A stretch of 64,000 nucleotides of DNA from Candidatus Blautia faecigallinarum. GTDB taxonomy: Bacteria > Bacillota > Clostridia > Lachnospirales > Lachnospiraceae. The stretch's first letter is position 1; every line of letters begins with the position of its first letter. The position numbers and the translations under genes were made by a program. The stretch is taken from contig DXBU01000004.1 of assembly GCA_019116385.1 (NCBI GenBank), positions 1-64,000 of the forward strand, written 5' to 3'. Of this stretch, positions 37,457 to 47,265 are shown in pieces. The notes beneath the pieces are model-generated. The model made no database searches, was not told the origin of the DNA, and worked only from the letters and a program-made list of their open reading frames with translations.

Positions 37457-39646
37457 TTACTCCGCTTTTTCAAAGGTTATGGTGTAATTTCCAAGCTTCT
37501 GATACTGGTTGTCGATCTTTTCGTAGAGAACAATGGTTCCCTCGGCAACGCCGGGTGCACCTGTGATATCCAGCTTATAGGGGAACTGTACCTGCTGTTC
37601 GTCTGCAATCATGGTCACGGTAGGCTCTCCTCCCACATCCTGAAGGAGTTCCATACGGACCAGTCCGCCGTTGTATCCCACCGGCGTATTCAGGCTCTGG
37701 GTACATTTCCATACCTCACCGGCAGCAACTGCCTGCTCCTGGGCCGTATCCGCCGCTTCGGTGGTTTCTGCTGCTTCCGGGGTAGGCGCCGTGTTTCCGG
37801 TGCTTACCGTAATGGTGATCGGTTCATCCGGGTTGGCATAAGTATAACCTTCCGGCGACTGAGCAAAAACTTCTCCCGCAGCTACCGATGCATTCTGTTC
37901 TTCTACCACTTCGATGTCCAGCCATTTTCCAAGAGTGGTGATCGCATCGTTTTCACTCATTCCCACAACGCTTGGAACTTCTGCGCTGCTTCCGTAGTTT
38001 ACACCGCGGCTCACTACCAAAGTCACCGTTTCTCCTGTGGTCACCGTATCTCCGGCTTCCGGAATGGTATAGTAGGCATAGCCGGGATTCACCATCGCAT
38101 AACCGGTTACATCCAGCTCGCTGTATTCTTTCTGGACTTCTACCGTAAGCCCCATATCCTCAAGCATCTGCTGAGCTTCTATTCCGGTCCTTTGATCCAC
38201 TTCCGGCATAGTCACTTCCTGTGCCCCTGCACTGATGCGGTACTTCACTGTAGTATGCTGTTCCACCTGGGTCCCTGGCTGGATATCCTGGTAAGAAACC
38301 CTGCCCTTTTCCTGGGTAGAGGGTTCCTCTCCGATCATCTGGATGCCCAGATTTTCCGCACTTGCCATCTCCTCAGCCTCTGCCTCGGTCTTTCCTACAA
38401 AATCCGGGACCGTAACCAGAGTATTCTCTTCTTCCTGGGTCTGCTGCTGTTGATCTTGATTCGTGTTTCCGTCCAGCAGCCCGGTATTCTTTATGATAAA
38501 AAAGATCACCGCTACCAAAAGGACGGCTCCCGCCAGAAGGGCAAAAATCGTTATTGCCCGCCCTGTATCGCTGCGGCCCTTGGGAACCTTCCGGGATCCG
38601 CGTTTTTGTTTTTCTTTGGCCCGTCTTCTATACGAGTCCTCTTCGTCTGTATCGTCATCGTAGTCCTTATCATAGGACCTGCCTGCTCTTTCGTCTTTTT
38701 TATAGTCCGATGCGGAGGCTCTTCCGCCCTGTTTCTGGGTATGCTTGATCTCACCCAGCTCTTCATCAGAGATCACCACAGTCTTGGCGTCGTGATTTAC
38801 AGAGCTTATTTTAACAAAATCCCCCTGGGGATCGATGAGAGAATGCTTCAGATCCGCGATCACTTCTTCCATCTTTCCATATCTGCGGTCCGGACTCTTT
38901 TGGGTACATTTATAAATGATCTGTTCCAGGCTGTAGGGAAGGTCCTCAGTATAAATACTTGGGGGGACCATCTCTTCCTGTAAATGTTTGATGGCAATGG
39001 CAACGGTGGTGTCTCCGTCAAAGGGGACTCTCCCGGTAACCATTTCGTACATGGTGATGCCCAGGGAATAGATATCGCTTTTTTCATCACTATATCCTCC
39101 CCTGACCTGTTCCGGCGAGCTGTAATGGACAGATCCCATTACATTCGAACTGATCGTATTTGATGACGCTGCCCTGGCGATCCCAAAGTCCGTCACCTTA
39201 ACCTTGCCGTCTGTGGCGATGATAATATTTTGCGGCTTCACATCCCGGTGGACAATGCCATGGCTGTGAGCTGCCTCCAGCCCCATAGAAACCTGGATGG
39301 CAATACTGGTAGCCTCTTTAATAGAAAGTTTGCCTTTTTTGGCGATATACTCCTTGAGGGTGATCCCCTCGATCAGTTCCATTACAATATAATGTACGCC
39401 ATCGTCATCTCCAACGTCAAATACATTGACAATGTTCGGATGTGTCAGACCGGCAGCCGCCTGAGCCTCTCTTCTGAATTTCTGGACAAAAGTTGTGTCT
39501 TCCCGGAATTCGGCTTTTAGTACCTTAACAGCAACAAAACGGTTCAGCTTGTGATCCTTTGCCTTGTATACATCGGCCATGCCGCCTGTTCCTATTTTCG
39601 CTAATATTTCATAGCGTTCCGCTATAATCATTCCTGTTTTTAACAT
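37457..39646 (-). CDS. prkC: PASTA-domain Ser/Thr protein kinase (PrkC/Stk1)
   Basis: Kinase motifs HRDVKPQNI, DFGIARA; TM; three PASTA-like repeats. Confidence 0.96.
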   Translation of the reverse strand: MLKTGMIIAERYEILAKIGTGGMADVYKAKDHKLNRFVAVKVLKAEFREDTTFVQKFRREAQAAAGLTHPNIVNVFDVGDDDGVHYIVMELIEGITLKEYIAKKGKLSIKEATSIAIQVSMGLEAAHSHGIVHRDVKPQNIIIATDGKVKVTDFGIARAASSNTISSNVMGSVHYSSPEQVRGGYSDEKSDIYSLGITMYEMVTGRVPFDGDTTVAIAIKHLQEEMVPPSIYTEDLPYSLEQIIYKCTQKSPDRRYGKMEEVIADLKHSLIDPQGDFVKISSVNHDAKTVVISDEELGEIKHTQKQGGRASASDYKKDERAGRSYDKDYDDDTDEEDSYRRRAKEKQKRGSRKVPKGRSDTGRAITIFALLAGAVLLVAVIFFIIKNTGLLDGNTNQDQQQQTQEEENTLVTVPDFVGKTEAEAEEMASAENLGIQMIGEEPSTQEKGRVSYQDIQPGTQVEQHTTVKYRISAGAQEVTMPEVDQRTGIEAQQMLEDMGLTVEVQKEYSELDVTGYAMVNPGYAYYTIPEAGDTVTTGETVTLVVSRGVNYGSSAEVPSVVGMSENDAITTLGKWLDIEVVEEQNASVAAGEVFAQSPEGYTYANPDEPITITVSTGNTAPTPEAAETTEAADTAQEQAVAAGEVWKCTQSLNTPVGYNGGLVRMELLQDVGGEPTVTMIADEQQVQFPYKLDITGAPGVAEGTIVLYEKIDNQYQKLGNYTITFEKAE

Positions 39647-40386
39647 TTTTCCACCTCATTCGTGAATGGCTCTATTAATACGATCGCAATGTTATCTTTG
39701 CCGCCATTCTGATTCGCTTCCCGAAGCAGTTCCTCCCCTTTTTCGCCGAGTTCCGCGCCCGGTCTCATAATGATCTGCTGCAGTTTTGTGTCTTCCACCA
39801 TGTTGCTTAAACCGTCTGAACACATCAAAATGATGCTCCCCGGTTCCAGCTTTAGATCGAAAAAATCAATATCTATGGTTCTCTCTGCGCCCAAAGCCCT
39901 TGTAATGATATTTTTGTCCGGATGGTTCCTGGCCTCTTCTTCTTTCAGTTCCCCCATCCTGACCATCTCCTGTACAAGAGAATGATCTTTTGTCACCTGG
40001 TGGATCTTTTCCTGGATCACGTAGAGGCGGCTGTCGCCTACATTAGCAACATAGGCGTAATGCCCCACTACCGTGGCAACTACCATAGTCGTTCCCATTC
40101 CGTGCAGATGTTCATCTTTTTCTGCCAGATCCAGGATTTCCGTATTTGCAGTTTCAATGGCATGACGGATCACTTTAACCGGATTAAAGTCCTCATCTTT
40201 GGAAATCTCATCCACCAATATCTTTACGGCATGGGAGGATGCATAATCTCCTGCATTGTGCCCTCCCATTCCATCTGCGACGACAAACAGGTTCGGCAGA
40301 TTTCCCACCGGGCTTTCGGATACGAACACATAATCCTGATTCATCTTCCGTTTTTGCCCTACATCTGTAGCTGAATATACCCTCAT
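39640..40386 (-). CDS. PP2C-type Ser/Thr phosphatase (Stp1/PrpC)
   Basis: VVADGMGGHNAGDYAS, CSDGLSNMVED; overlaps prkC start. Confidence 0.96.
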   Translation of the reverse strand: MRVYSATDVGQKRKMNQDYVFVSESPVGNLPNLFVVADGMGGHNAGDYASSHAVKILVDEISKDEDFNPVKVIRHAIETANTEILDLAEKDEHLHGMGTTMVVATVVGHYAYVANVGDSRLYVIQEKIHQVTKDHSLVQEMVRMGELKEEEARNHPDKNIITRALGAERTIDIDFFDLKLEPGSIILMCSDGLSNMVEDTKLQQIIMRPGAELGEKGEELLREANQNGGKDNIAIVLIEPFTNEVEKC

Positions 40387-40387
40387 G

Positions 40388-41434
40388 TCACTTCTCGCTT
40401 TCTGTTTTTTCCATGTAACTTTTTCTTAATTGCCCGCAGGCACCGTCAATATCGCTGCCCATTTCCCTTCTAATAGTAACATTTATTCCGTATTTTTCAA
40501 GTTTTATTTTAAAATTTTCCACCGCAAGACGCTCTGAGCGCCGATAAGAACGCTCTTTTATGGGATTTACCGGGATCAGGTTCACGTGGCAGTTTATATT
40601 TTTTAATTTTTCCGCCAGCTGGGCCGCATCTTCCCCGGAATCATTCACTCCGGCCACCAGACTGTATTCAAATGTGATCCTGCGTCCGGTTTCCTGAAAG
40701 TAATCCCGGCATGCCGAAAGGATCTCTTCCATGCTGTACTTTTTGGCAATGGGCATCAGTTCCTGCCTTTTTTCGTCGTTGGGCGCATGGAGGGAGAGGG
40801 CAAGGGTGATCTGGAGCTTCTCCCCGGCAAGTTCTCTCATCCTGGGTACAAGCCCGCAGGTGGAAACGGTGATATTTCTCTGGCTGATATGAAGCCCGCC
40901 TTCTCCGGTAAGGATTTTTATAAACCGCAGAAGATTTTCATAGTTGTCCAGCGGTTCCCCGGTTCCCATCACTACCACGTTGGAAACCCGCTCTCCTGAA
41001 AGGGTCTGGATGCGGTAAATCTGATCCAGCATCTCCGATGCCAAAAGATTTCTGGTAAGACCGCCGATGGCGGAGGCGCAGAACCGGCAGCCCATACGGC
41101 AGCCCACCTGAGAAGAAATGCAGACAGAATTGCCATGCTTATATTTCATAAGAACACTTTCGATCACATTTCCATCCGGCAGGCGAAAGAGATATTTCCT
41201 GGTTCCGTCGATTTTGGAAATCCGGACATCCACCGGCGTTAAAGCCCGTATAGGATAAACAGAAAGCTTTTCTCTAAGCGTTTTGGGAAGGTTGGTCATC
41301 TCATCGTAAGAAACCGCCAGATGCTCGTGCAGCCACCCATAAAGCTGTTTGGCCCGGAAAGGCTTTTCCTTAAGGGCTGCCATCAGCTCTGTCAATTCCT
41401 CTATAGTCATGGATTTTATATCTTTTCCGTCCAT
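40388..41434 (-). CDS. rlmN: 23S rRNA (adenine2503-C2)-methyltransferase RlmN
   Basis: CRMGCRFCASAIGG, GTGEPLDNYENL, GACGQLR. Confidence 0.97.
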   Translation of the reverse strand: MDGKDIKSMTIEELTELMAALKEKPFRAKQLYGWLHEHLAVSYDEMTNLPKTLREKLSVYPIRALTPVDVRISKIDGTRKYLFRLPDGNVIESVLMKYKHGNSVCISSQVGCRMGCRFCASAIGGLTRNLLASEMLDQIYRIQTLSGERVSNVVVMGTGEPLDNYENLLRFIKILTGEGGLHISQRNITVSTCGLVPRMRELAGEKLQITLALSLHAPNDEKRQELMPIAKKYSMEEILSACRDYFQETGRRITFEYSLVAGVNDSGEDAAQLAEKLKNINCHVNLIPVNPIKERSYRRSERLAVENFKIKLEKYGINVTIRREMGSDIDGACGQLRKSYMEKTESEK

Positions 41435-41443
41435 ACTTTCTCC

Positions 41444-42814
41444 CTATTTTCTTCTGAATTTTGCCAGGAAGAAGCCATCTGTATTATGTACGCCCGGAAG
41501 GAACTGCATATAGCCAAGAGCCGAAGATTCGCAGTGGAGTTCTTTGGGAAGACATCCGTTCAGGCTTTCCAGACGGAAAGGAAAATTATTTAAAAACCAC
41601 AGCACATTTTCCTCATTTTCTTCCCTGGCGATGGTACAGGTGCTGAAGATCAGCGTTCCCCTTGGCTTCACATATTCTGCCGCCCTTTTTAGGATCGCTC
41701 TTTGAAGAATTACCAGTTCTTCCTGTTTCTGGGGCGTCATCCGGTATTTGATCTCCGGTTTTTTCCCGATCACTCCGTAGCCGGAGCAGGGTACATCTGC
41801 AATGACGATATCCCCTTTGTTTTCCGAATCCAGATCAAATACAGTGGCATCCTGAACCTTTGCCTGTACATTGATAGAATCGGTCCTCCGGATATTTTCT
41901 TCGATCAGATCCACCTTTGCCTGGCTGATGTCCCTGGCGTCTACTGTGCCGTATCCTTCCATTTTGTCGCCGATATGAAGGCTTTTTCCTCCCGGAGCGG
42001 CACAAAGGTCGATCACGTAATCCCCTTTTTTCGGATCCGCCGCCTCTGCCACAAACATGGAGCTTACGTCCTGAACCTGGATCTTTCCCTCAATAAACGC
42101 ATCCAGGCTGAGTATGTGGTTAAAGCCGGAAATCGTAAGAGCATAGGGAAGATAAGGCGCCGGATGTACCTCTACCCCCTGCTCTGCAAGACTTTGCATG
42201 ATTTCTTCCACAGAACTGCGGTAAGTGCGGCATCGCACGGTCAAAGGCTTTTCCGTAAGAAAATCCTTGAGCATACGCTCGGTGATCTCATCTCCATAAG
42301 CCTCCCGCCAGCGGATGACCAGATTTTCCGGCATGGAATATTTTACTGAAAGATAAGCCACAGGATCCTTCTCCCTGGAAGGAAAGGCAAGCTCGTCCAT
42401 CTGCCTGATAATGGTGCGCAGGACCCCGTTCACAAAGGGCTTAAGGTTATAAAAGCCCTTTCGCTGGGTAAGCTTTACTGCTTCATTGCATACCGCGCTG
42501 TCCGGCACGCTGTCCATAAATTTCAGCTGGTATACCGCGCTTCTTAGGATTTCCCGAATGGCCGGCTTCATTTTATCTACCGTTATCTTTGAAAAAGAAT
42601 TAATAATATAATCAATTAGTATTCTATATTCCAGCGTTCCTTCACAGACCCTGGTGATAAAGGCCCGCTCCTGTTTAGGAAGGAACTGGTATTTGGAAAG
42701 GGCATTGCGGATCGCAATATGGCTGTGCTGCCCTTCCTCTTCGATTTCTAATAATATTTCCAGGACAAGTTCCCTGGTATTGATTCCACTAGTCACGTCT
42801 GCGTCCTCCCGCAA
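41444..42814 (-). CDS. rsmB: 16S rRNA (cytosine967-C5)-methyltransferase RsmB
   Basis: DLCAAPGGKSLHI, ADVPCSGYGVIGKKPEIKY. Confidence 0.97.
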   Translation of the reverse strand: MREDADVTSGINTRELVLEILLEIEEEGQHSHIAIRNALSKYQFLPKQERAFITRVCEGTLEYRILIDYIINSFSKITVDKMKPAIREILRSAVYQLKFMDSVPDSAVCNEAVKLTQRKGFYNLKPFVNGVLRTIIRQMDELAFPSREKDPVAYLSVKYSMPENLVIRWREAYGDEITERMLKDFLTEKPLTVRCRTYRSSVEEIMQSLAEQGVEVHPAPYLPYALTISGFNHILSLDAFIEGKIQVQDVSSMFVAEAADPKKGDYVIDLCAAPGGKSLHIGDKMEGYGTVDARDISQAKVDLIEENIRRTDSINVQAKVQDATVFDLDSENKGDIVIADVPCSGYGVIGKKPEIKYRMTPQKQEELVILQRAILKRAAEYVKPRGTLIFSTCTIAREENEENVLWFLNNFPFRLESLNGCLPKELHCESSALGYMQFLPGVHNTDGFFLAKFRRK

Positions 42815-43502
42815 GTATCAAAAGTCTTAAAAGCTGCAGGATCGAAGACGCCAGTGCGGCCACATAAGTAAGAGCAGCGGCCGTCAATACTTTTCTGGCT
42901 CCCCGATTTTCATCCGGACTTAAGATCCCCGTTGTCTCCAGCATCCGAAGGGCTCTTGAGGAGGCATTCACCTCCACCGGCAGGGTAACAAGCTGAAAAA
43001 GAACGGCCAGGGAAAACAGCAGGATCCCCAGCGTGATCAGCGGTTCCACAGACAAGAGCAGCCCCAGGATAAACAATGGCCAGGAAATGCTGGCTCCTAT
43101 ATTAGCTGCCGGAACAATGGCGCTTCGAAGATTTAAAAGAGCATAATTTCTGGCATGCTGGATGGCATGGCCGCACTCATGGGCCGCCACTCCCACTGCC
43201 GCCAGGGAAGTCTGTCCGTATACATCTCTGGACAAGCGGACCACTTTCTTCCCGGGATCATAATGATCGGTAAGGCTTCCCTCTATCGGCACGATCTGTA
43301 CATCAAAAATGCCGGCCGCGTTAAGGATCCTCCTGGCAGTTTCCGCGCCGGTAAGCCCAGAGGCGCTTCTCCTTCTCTGATAAACAGAAAAAGTACTCTT
43401 CATTTTGGCCGATGCTCCAAGAGACAGGAGCATACCGATCACCAAAAGCAGGTAAGTCCAGTCAAAACCCCATCCGTATCCATATCCAAACAATGCGCTC
43501 AC
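42789..43502 (-). CDS. Neutral zinc metallopeptidase, YugP family
   Basis: AVGVAAHECGHAIQHA HExxH-type motif; membrane protein. Confidence 0.93.
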   Translation of the reverse strand: MSALFGYGYGWGFDWTYLLLVIGMLLSLGASAKMKSTFSVYQRRRSASGLTGAETARRILNAAGIFDVQIVPIEGSLTDHYDPGKKVVRLSRDVYGQTSLAAVGVAAHECGHAIQHARNYALLNLRSAIVPAANIGASISWPLFILGLLLSVEPLITLGILLFSLAVLFQLVTLPVEVNASSRALRMLETTGILSPDENRGARKVLTAAALTYVAALASSILQLLRLLILAGGRRRD

Positions 43503-43585
43503 TCCTTTTTCTTTTCTTGACGCGCTGCCGCGTCATCCAGGAAGATCCGAAGATTTCCCTTTGAATTATGATCCGATCCTAATAT

Positions 43586-44518
43586 TTATCCCAGGAGCAT
43601 TCCTTCCCGGACCGCGTATCCCCGCAAAAAAGCATCGGCACTCATCCGTTTCTTTCCGGCAAGCTGAAGTTCCGTAAGGATGAGGACCTCTTTGCCGCAG
43701 GATACATAGATCCCTTTGCGGTCTGTGCGGATGACTGTGCCCGGCTCTGCTGCAGTCTCCTCCCTTGACACTTCGCTTTTCCAGACTTTCAGGACTTTTC
43801 CATCCAGATAGGTGTAGGCGCTGGGCCAGGGATCCAGCCCCCGTACCAGCCGTTCCAGCTGCTCTGCATCCTTATGGAAATCCATCCGTCCCATTTCCTT
43901 AGTGATCATGGAGGCATAAGGGGTGGGGCTTTCTGCCGGCTGTTTTTCATATACTGCCGTTCCATCAAAAATAGAGGGAAGGGTTCTGACCAAAAGCTCC
44001 GCTCCGGCCTTGGACAGTTTGTCAAACAGGCTTCCGCCGGTCTCTTCCTTGTCTAAAGGCACGGAAACTTTGGCGATCATGTCGCCGGTATCCAGGCCGG
44101 TCCCCATTTTCATAATGGTCACTCCGGATTCTTTTTCTCCATCAATGACCGCATACTGAATGGGTGCCGCTCCCCGGTATTTGGGAAGCAGAGAGGCGTG
44201 GATATTGATACAGCCGTATCTGGGCAGGTCCAGCACTGCTTTGGGAATGATCTGTCCGAAAGCCGCCACGATGATCAGATCCGGCCCGATCTCCTCCAGT
44301 ATTTTTATAAACGCCGGATCTTTTACCTTTTCCGGCTGATATACCGTTATCCCATGTTTTTGCGCTTCTTCCTTCACCGGAGTGGGCAGGAGGGTTTTTC
44401 CTCTTCCCTTAGGTTTGTCCGGCTGGGTGATGACTGCTTCCACAGGATATCCTGCTTCTACCAGCGCCTCCAGGGGATTGACCGCAAAATCCGGTGTTCC
44501 CATATAGACTAATTTCAT
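43586..44518 (-). CDS. fmt: Methionyl-tRNA formyltransferase
   Basis: VYMGTPDFAV, INIHASLLPKYRGAAPIQ. Confidence 0.97.
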   Translation of the reverse strand: MKLVYMGTPDFAVNPLEALVEAGYPVEAVITQPDKPKGRGKTLLPTPVKEEAQKHGITVYQPEKVKDPAFIKILEEIGPDLIIVAAFGQIIPKAVLDLPRYGCINIHASLLPKYRGAAPIQYAVIDGEKESGVTIMKMGTGLDTGDMIAKVSVPLDKEETGGSLFDKLSKAGAELLVRTLPSIFDGTAVYEKQPAESPTPYASMITKEMGRMDFHKDAEQLERLVRGLDPWPSAYTYLDGKVLKVWKSEVSREETAAEPGTVIRTDRKGIYVSCGKEVLILTELQLAGKKRMSADAFLRGYAVREGMLLG

Positions 44519-44525
44519 ACCTTCT

Positions 44526-45008
44526 TTACTCCTCTTCTTCCTCGTCTTCATAGGTCACCTGGTGAAGTTCTCCCTCCACCAGATCTGTATACATTTTTCC
44601 GTCCAGATGATCGATCTCGTGGCAGAAGGCTCTTGCCAAAAGTTCCTCTCCTTCGTACTCCACCTGGTTCATATCCATATCCAATGCTTTTACCTTTACA
44701 TGGTTGGGACGTGTGACCTGTCCGGACATTCCGGGAACGCTTAAGCATCCCTCTTCTCCGGTCTGCTCCCCCTCTGCAAAAACGATCTCCGGGTTCACAA
44801 GAATGATGGGCCCCTCGCCCACATCTATAGTCACGATCCTTCGAAGGATGCCCACCTGTACTGCCGCCAGACCCACGCCGTTGGCCTCATACATCGTATC
44901 CAGCATATCCGCGATAAGCTCCCGAAGGCGCGGGGTCATCTCCTTTACCGGCCGGCTTTTTTTGGTGAGGACCTCGTCCCCCTGGGTTCTGATTGTTCTA
45001 ATCGCCAT
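44526..45008 (-). CDS. def: Peptide deformylase
   Basis: GVGLAAVQVG, EEGCLSVPG, CHEIDHLDG. Confidence 0.97.
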   Translation of the reverse strand: MAIRTIRTQGDEVLTKKSRPVKEMTPRLRELIADMLDTMYEANGVGLAAVQVGILRRIVTIDVGEGPIILVNPEIVFAEGEQTGEEGCLSVPGMSGQVTRPNHVKVKALDMDMNQVEYEGEELLARAFCHEIDHLDGKMYTDLVEGELHQVTYEDEEEEE

Positions 45009-45027
45009 CTTTTTTCTCTTCCTTTCC

Positions 45028-47265
45028 CTAAACGTAATCAAATTGTATATATATATTTCGGAAACCCGAATTAATTTCTATGTATTGCTCCAAACGATCC
45101 TTCACCGCTGTCAGAACGTTTCCTTCCAAATGCTTTAAATACAGCACCTTGCGGTACACATCGTTTACCTTGCCTACAGTCATATAGGCCGGCCCGATCA
45201 CATGCAGATCTCCTCCGGAATATACTCTTCTCACAAATCTGGCCAGATAGTCCATGGCTCTTTCCAAAAGTTCTTCGTCCGAACTGGAAGCAAAAACCGC
45301 CAGCATATGGGAACAGGGCGGATAATCCATCAACATGCGGTAGCTGATCTCTTCCTTATAAAAGGCTTCGTAATCCTGGCGTGCCGCCGTCTGGATGCTG
45401 TAATGCTGGGGATTATAGGTTTGGATAATGGCCTGGCCAGGCTTCTTTCCTCTCCCGGAGCGTCCCACCGCCTGGGTAAGGAGCTGAAAAGTCCGTTCCG
45501 CACACTGGTAATCTTCTGTATTTAAAGAAAGGTCTGCTGCGATCACCCCAACCAGGGTCACATCCGGGAAATCATGTCCCTTAACGATCATCTGGGTTCC
45601 CACAAGAATATCTCCTTCGTGGGCAGCAAAGGCAGCCAGGATCTTTTCATAGCTTCCCTTGTGTCTGGTACTGTCAAAATCCATCCGCAGCACCCGCGCT
45701 TGAGGAAAGTTTTTCTGCAGAACCTGTTCGATCTGCTGTGTACCTGCCTTAAACCCTCCAATATACGGAGAACCGCAGACCGGACACAACTCCGGCTTGG
45801 GCTGTTCGTATCCGCAGTAATGGCAGACAAGCCTGCCATTGTTATGTTCGGACAAGGAAACATCACAATGGGGGCATTTCATCACATGGCCGCAGGAACG
45901 GCAGGAAACAAACCCTGCGTAGCCTCTCCGGTTCAGGAAAAGCATTACCTGCTCTTTTTTGGACAGGCGTTCCTCAATGGCCTTCTTCAGCTTTCTGCTT
46001 AGAACCGAACGGTTTCCCTCTTTTAATTCCTCCCGAAGGTCCACAATAGATACTTCCGGCAGGGTTCCCTGTCCATAGCGTCCCTTAAGCTTTACCAGCA
46101 GGTATTCTCCCGACACCGCCCGGCTGTAGGAGGCAAGCGAAGGGGTAGCAGAGCCCAAAAGCACCCTGGCATTCTCAAGCCTGGCGCGCTCTATGGCAGT
46201 CTCTCTGGCATGATACCTGGGTGAATTTTCACTTTTGTAAGTAGGTTCATGTTCTTCGTCTATAATGATCAGTCCCAAATTTGAAAAGGGGGTGAACAGG
46301 GCGGAGCGGGGGCCCACCATCACCTGGATCTCTCCTTTTTTTGCCCGCCTGAACTGATCGTACCGTTCCCCCTGGGACAGCTTGGAATTCAATACAGAGA
46401 CCACATTTCCAAATCTGGCATAAAACCGTCTTACCGTCTGATAAGTAAGGGCGATCTCCGGAATAAGGACCACTGCCTGCTGCCCACGATTTAGGGTTTC
46501 CTGGATCAGTTCCATATATACCTGGGTTTTTCCGCTTCCGGTCACTCCGTGAAGGAGCACCGGCCGTTTATTTCCTTGGTCCCACTCCTCTTTTATAAGA
46601 GAAACGGCTTCTTTCTGGGAAGGAGACAGGTCCCATTCTCCTTCTCCCGGAGCAGCGGAAGGATTTTCCGGTATCCGATAGATCTCCTCCTGGCGGATCG
46701 AGAGAATACCGGCTTCTTCTAACGGTTTCCATACATTCTGCGTTGCGCCCAGTTCCTTGGCCGCTTTGGTATAATCCAGTTTCCCCTCTGAAAGGAGCGC
46801 CCGCAAAAGCCGGGCCCTGGCCCTGCATCTGCCGGTTTCCAGCTGGGATAAGAGGGCAGCGGCCTCTTCCCTGGAAGCGGTAAGAAGGATCTGTTTTTTT
46901 TCTTTTGCTTTTACAGCCTCTTTTACGGGAATAACGGTTTTCAGCGCCTGGATCATCGTAGCGCCGTAACGCTCCCGCATCCATGCCGCCAGGGCGATCA
47001 GACGGGACTCGGTGGTCTCCTCCCCGTTTAAAAGTCTTATGATGGATTTCATTTTTCCGGTTTCATAGGCCGGGCGGTCCGAAAGGCCGATCACATAGCC
47101 TTTGCGGATATGGTTTCCTTTTCCAAACGGTATTTCTGCCACCATGCCTACGCCGATCTGCTCTTCCAGTTCCTGGGGGACAAGATACTGAAAGCTTCTG
47201 TCCAGCTTCTCGTGGGAAATATCCACGATCATATCTGCAAAAATCATTCCCTCTCTCTTTCTCAT
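45028..47265 (-). CDS. priA: Primosomal protein N' (helicase PriA)
   Basis: LLHGVTGSGKTQVY, IDEEHEPTYKSE, zinc-finger cysteines CRSCGHVMKCPHCD. Confidence 0.97.
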   Translation of the reverse strand: MRKREGMIFADMIVDISHEKLDRSFQYLVPQELEEQIGVGMVAEIPFGKGNHIRKGYVIGLSDRPAYETGKMKSIIRLLNGEETTESRLIALAAWMRERYGATMIQALKTVIPVKEAVKAKEKKQILLTASREEAAALLSQLETGRCRARARLLRALLSEGKLDYTKAAKELGATQNVWKPLEEAGILSIRQEEIYRIPENPSAAPGEGEWDLSPSQKEAVSLIKEEWDQGNKRPVLLHGVTGSGKTQVYMELIQETLNRGQQAVVLIPEIALTYQTVRRFYARFGNVVSVLNSKLSQGERYDQFRRAKKGEIQVMVGPRSALFTPFSNLGLIIIDEEHEPTYKSENSPRYHARETAIERARLENARVLLGSATPSLASYSRAVSGEYLLVKLKGRYGQGTLPEVSIVDLREELKEGNRSVLSRKLKKAIEERLSKKEQVMLFLNRRGYAGFVSCRSCGHVMKCPHCDVSLSEHNNGRLVCHYCGYEQPKPELCPVCGSPYIGGFKAGTQQIEQVLQKNFPQARVLRMDFDSTRHKGSYEKILAAFAAHEGDILVGTQMIVKGHDFPDVTLVGVIAADLSLNTEDYQCAERTFQLLTQAVGRSGRGKKPGQAIIQTYNPQHYSIQTAARQDYEAFYKEEISYRMLMDYPPCSHMLAVFASSSDEELLERAMDYLARFVRRVYSGGDLHVIGPAYMTVGKVNDVYRKVLYLKHLEGNVLTAVKDRLEQYIEINSGFRNIYIQFDYV

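Noticed and set aside
36848-38983. 711 aa + strand ORF
   Set aside because: Antisense to rsgA and prkC, both clear conserved genes; low-complexity Cys/His/Phe-rich translation typical of antisense codon shadow.
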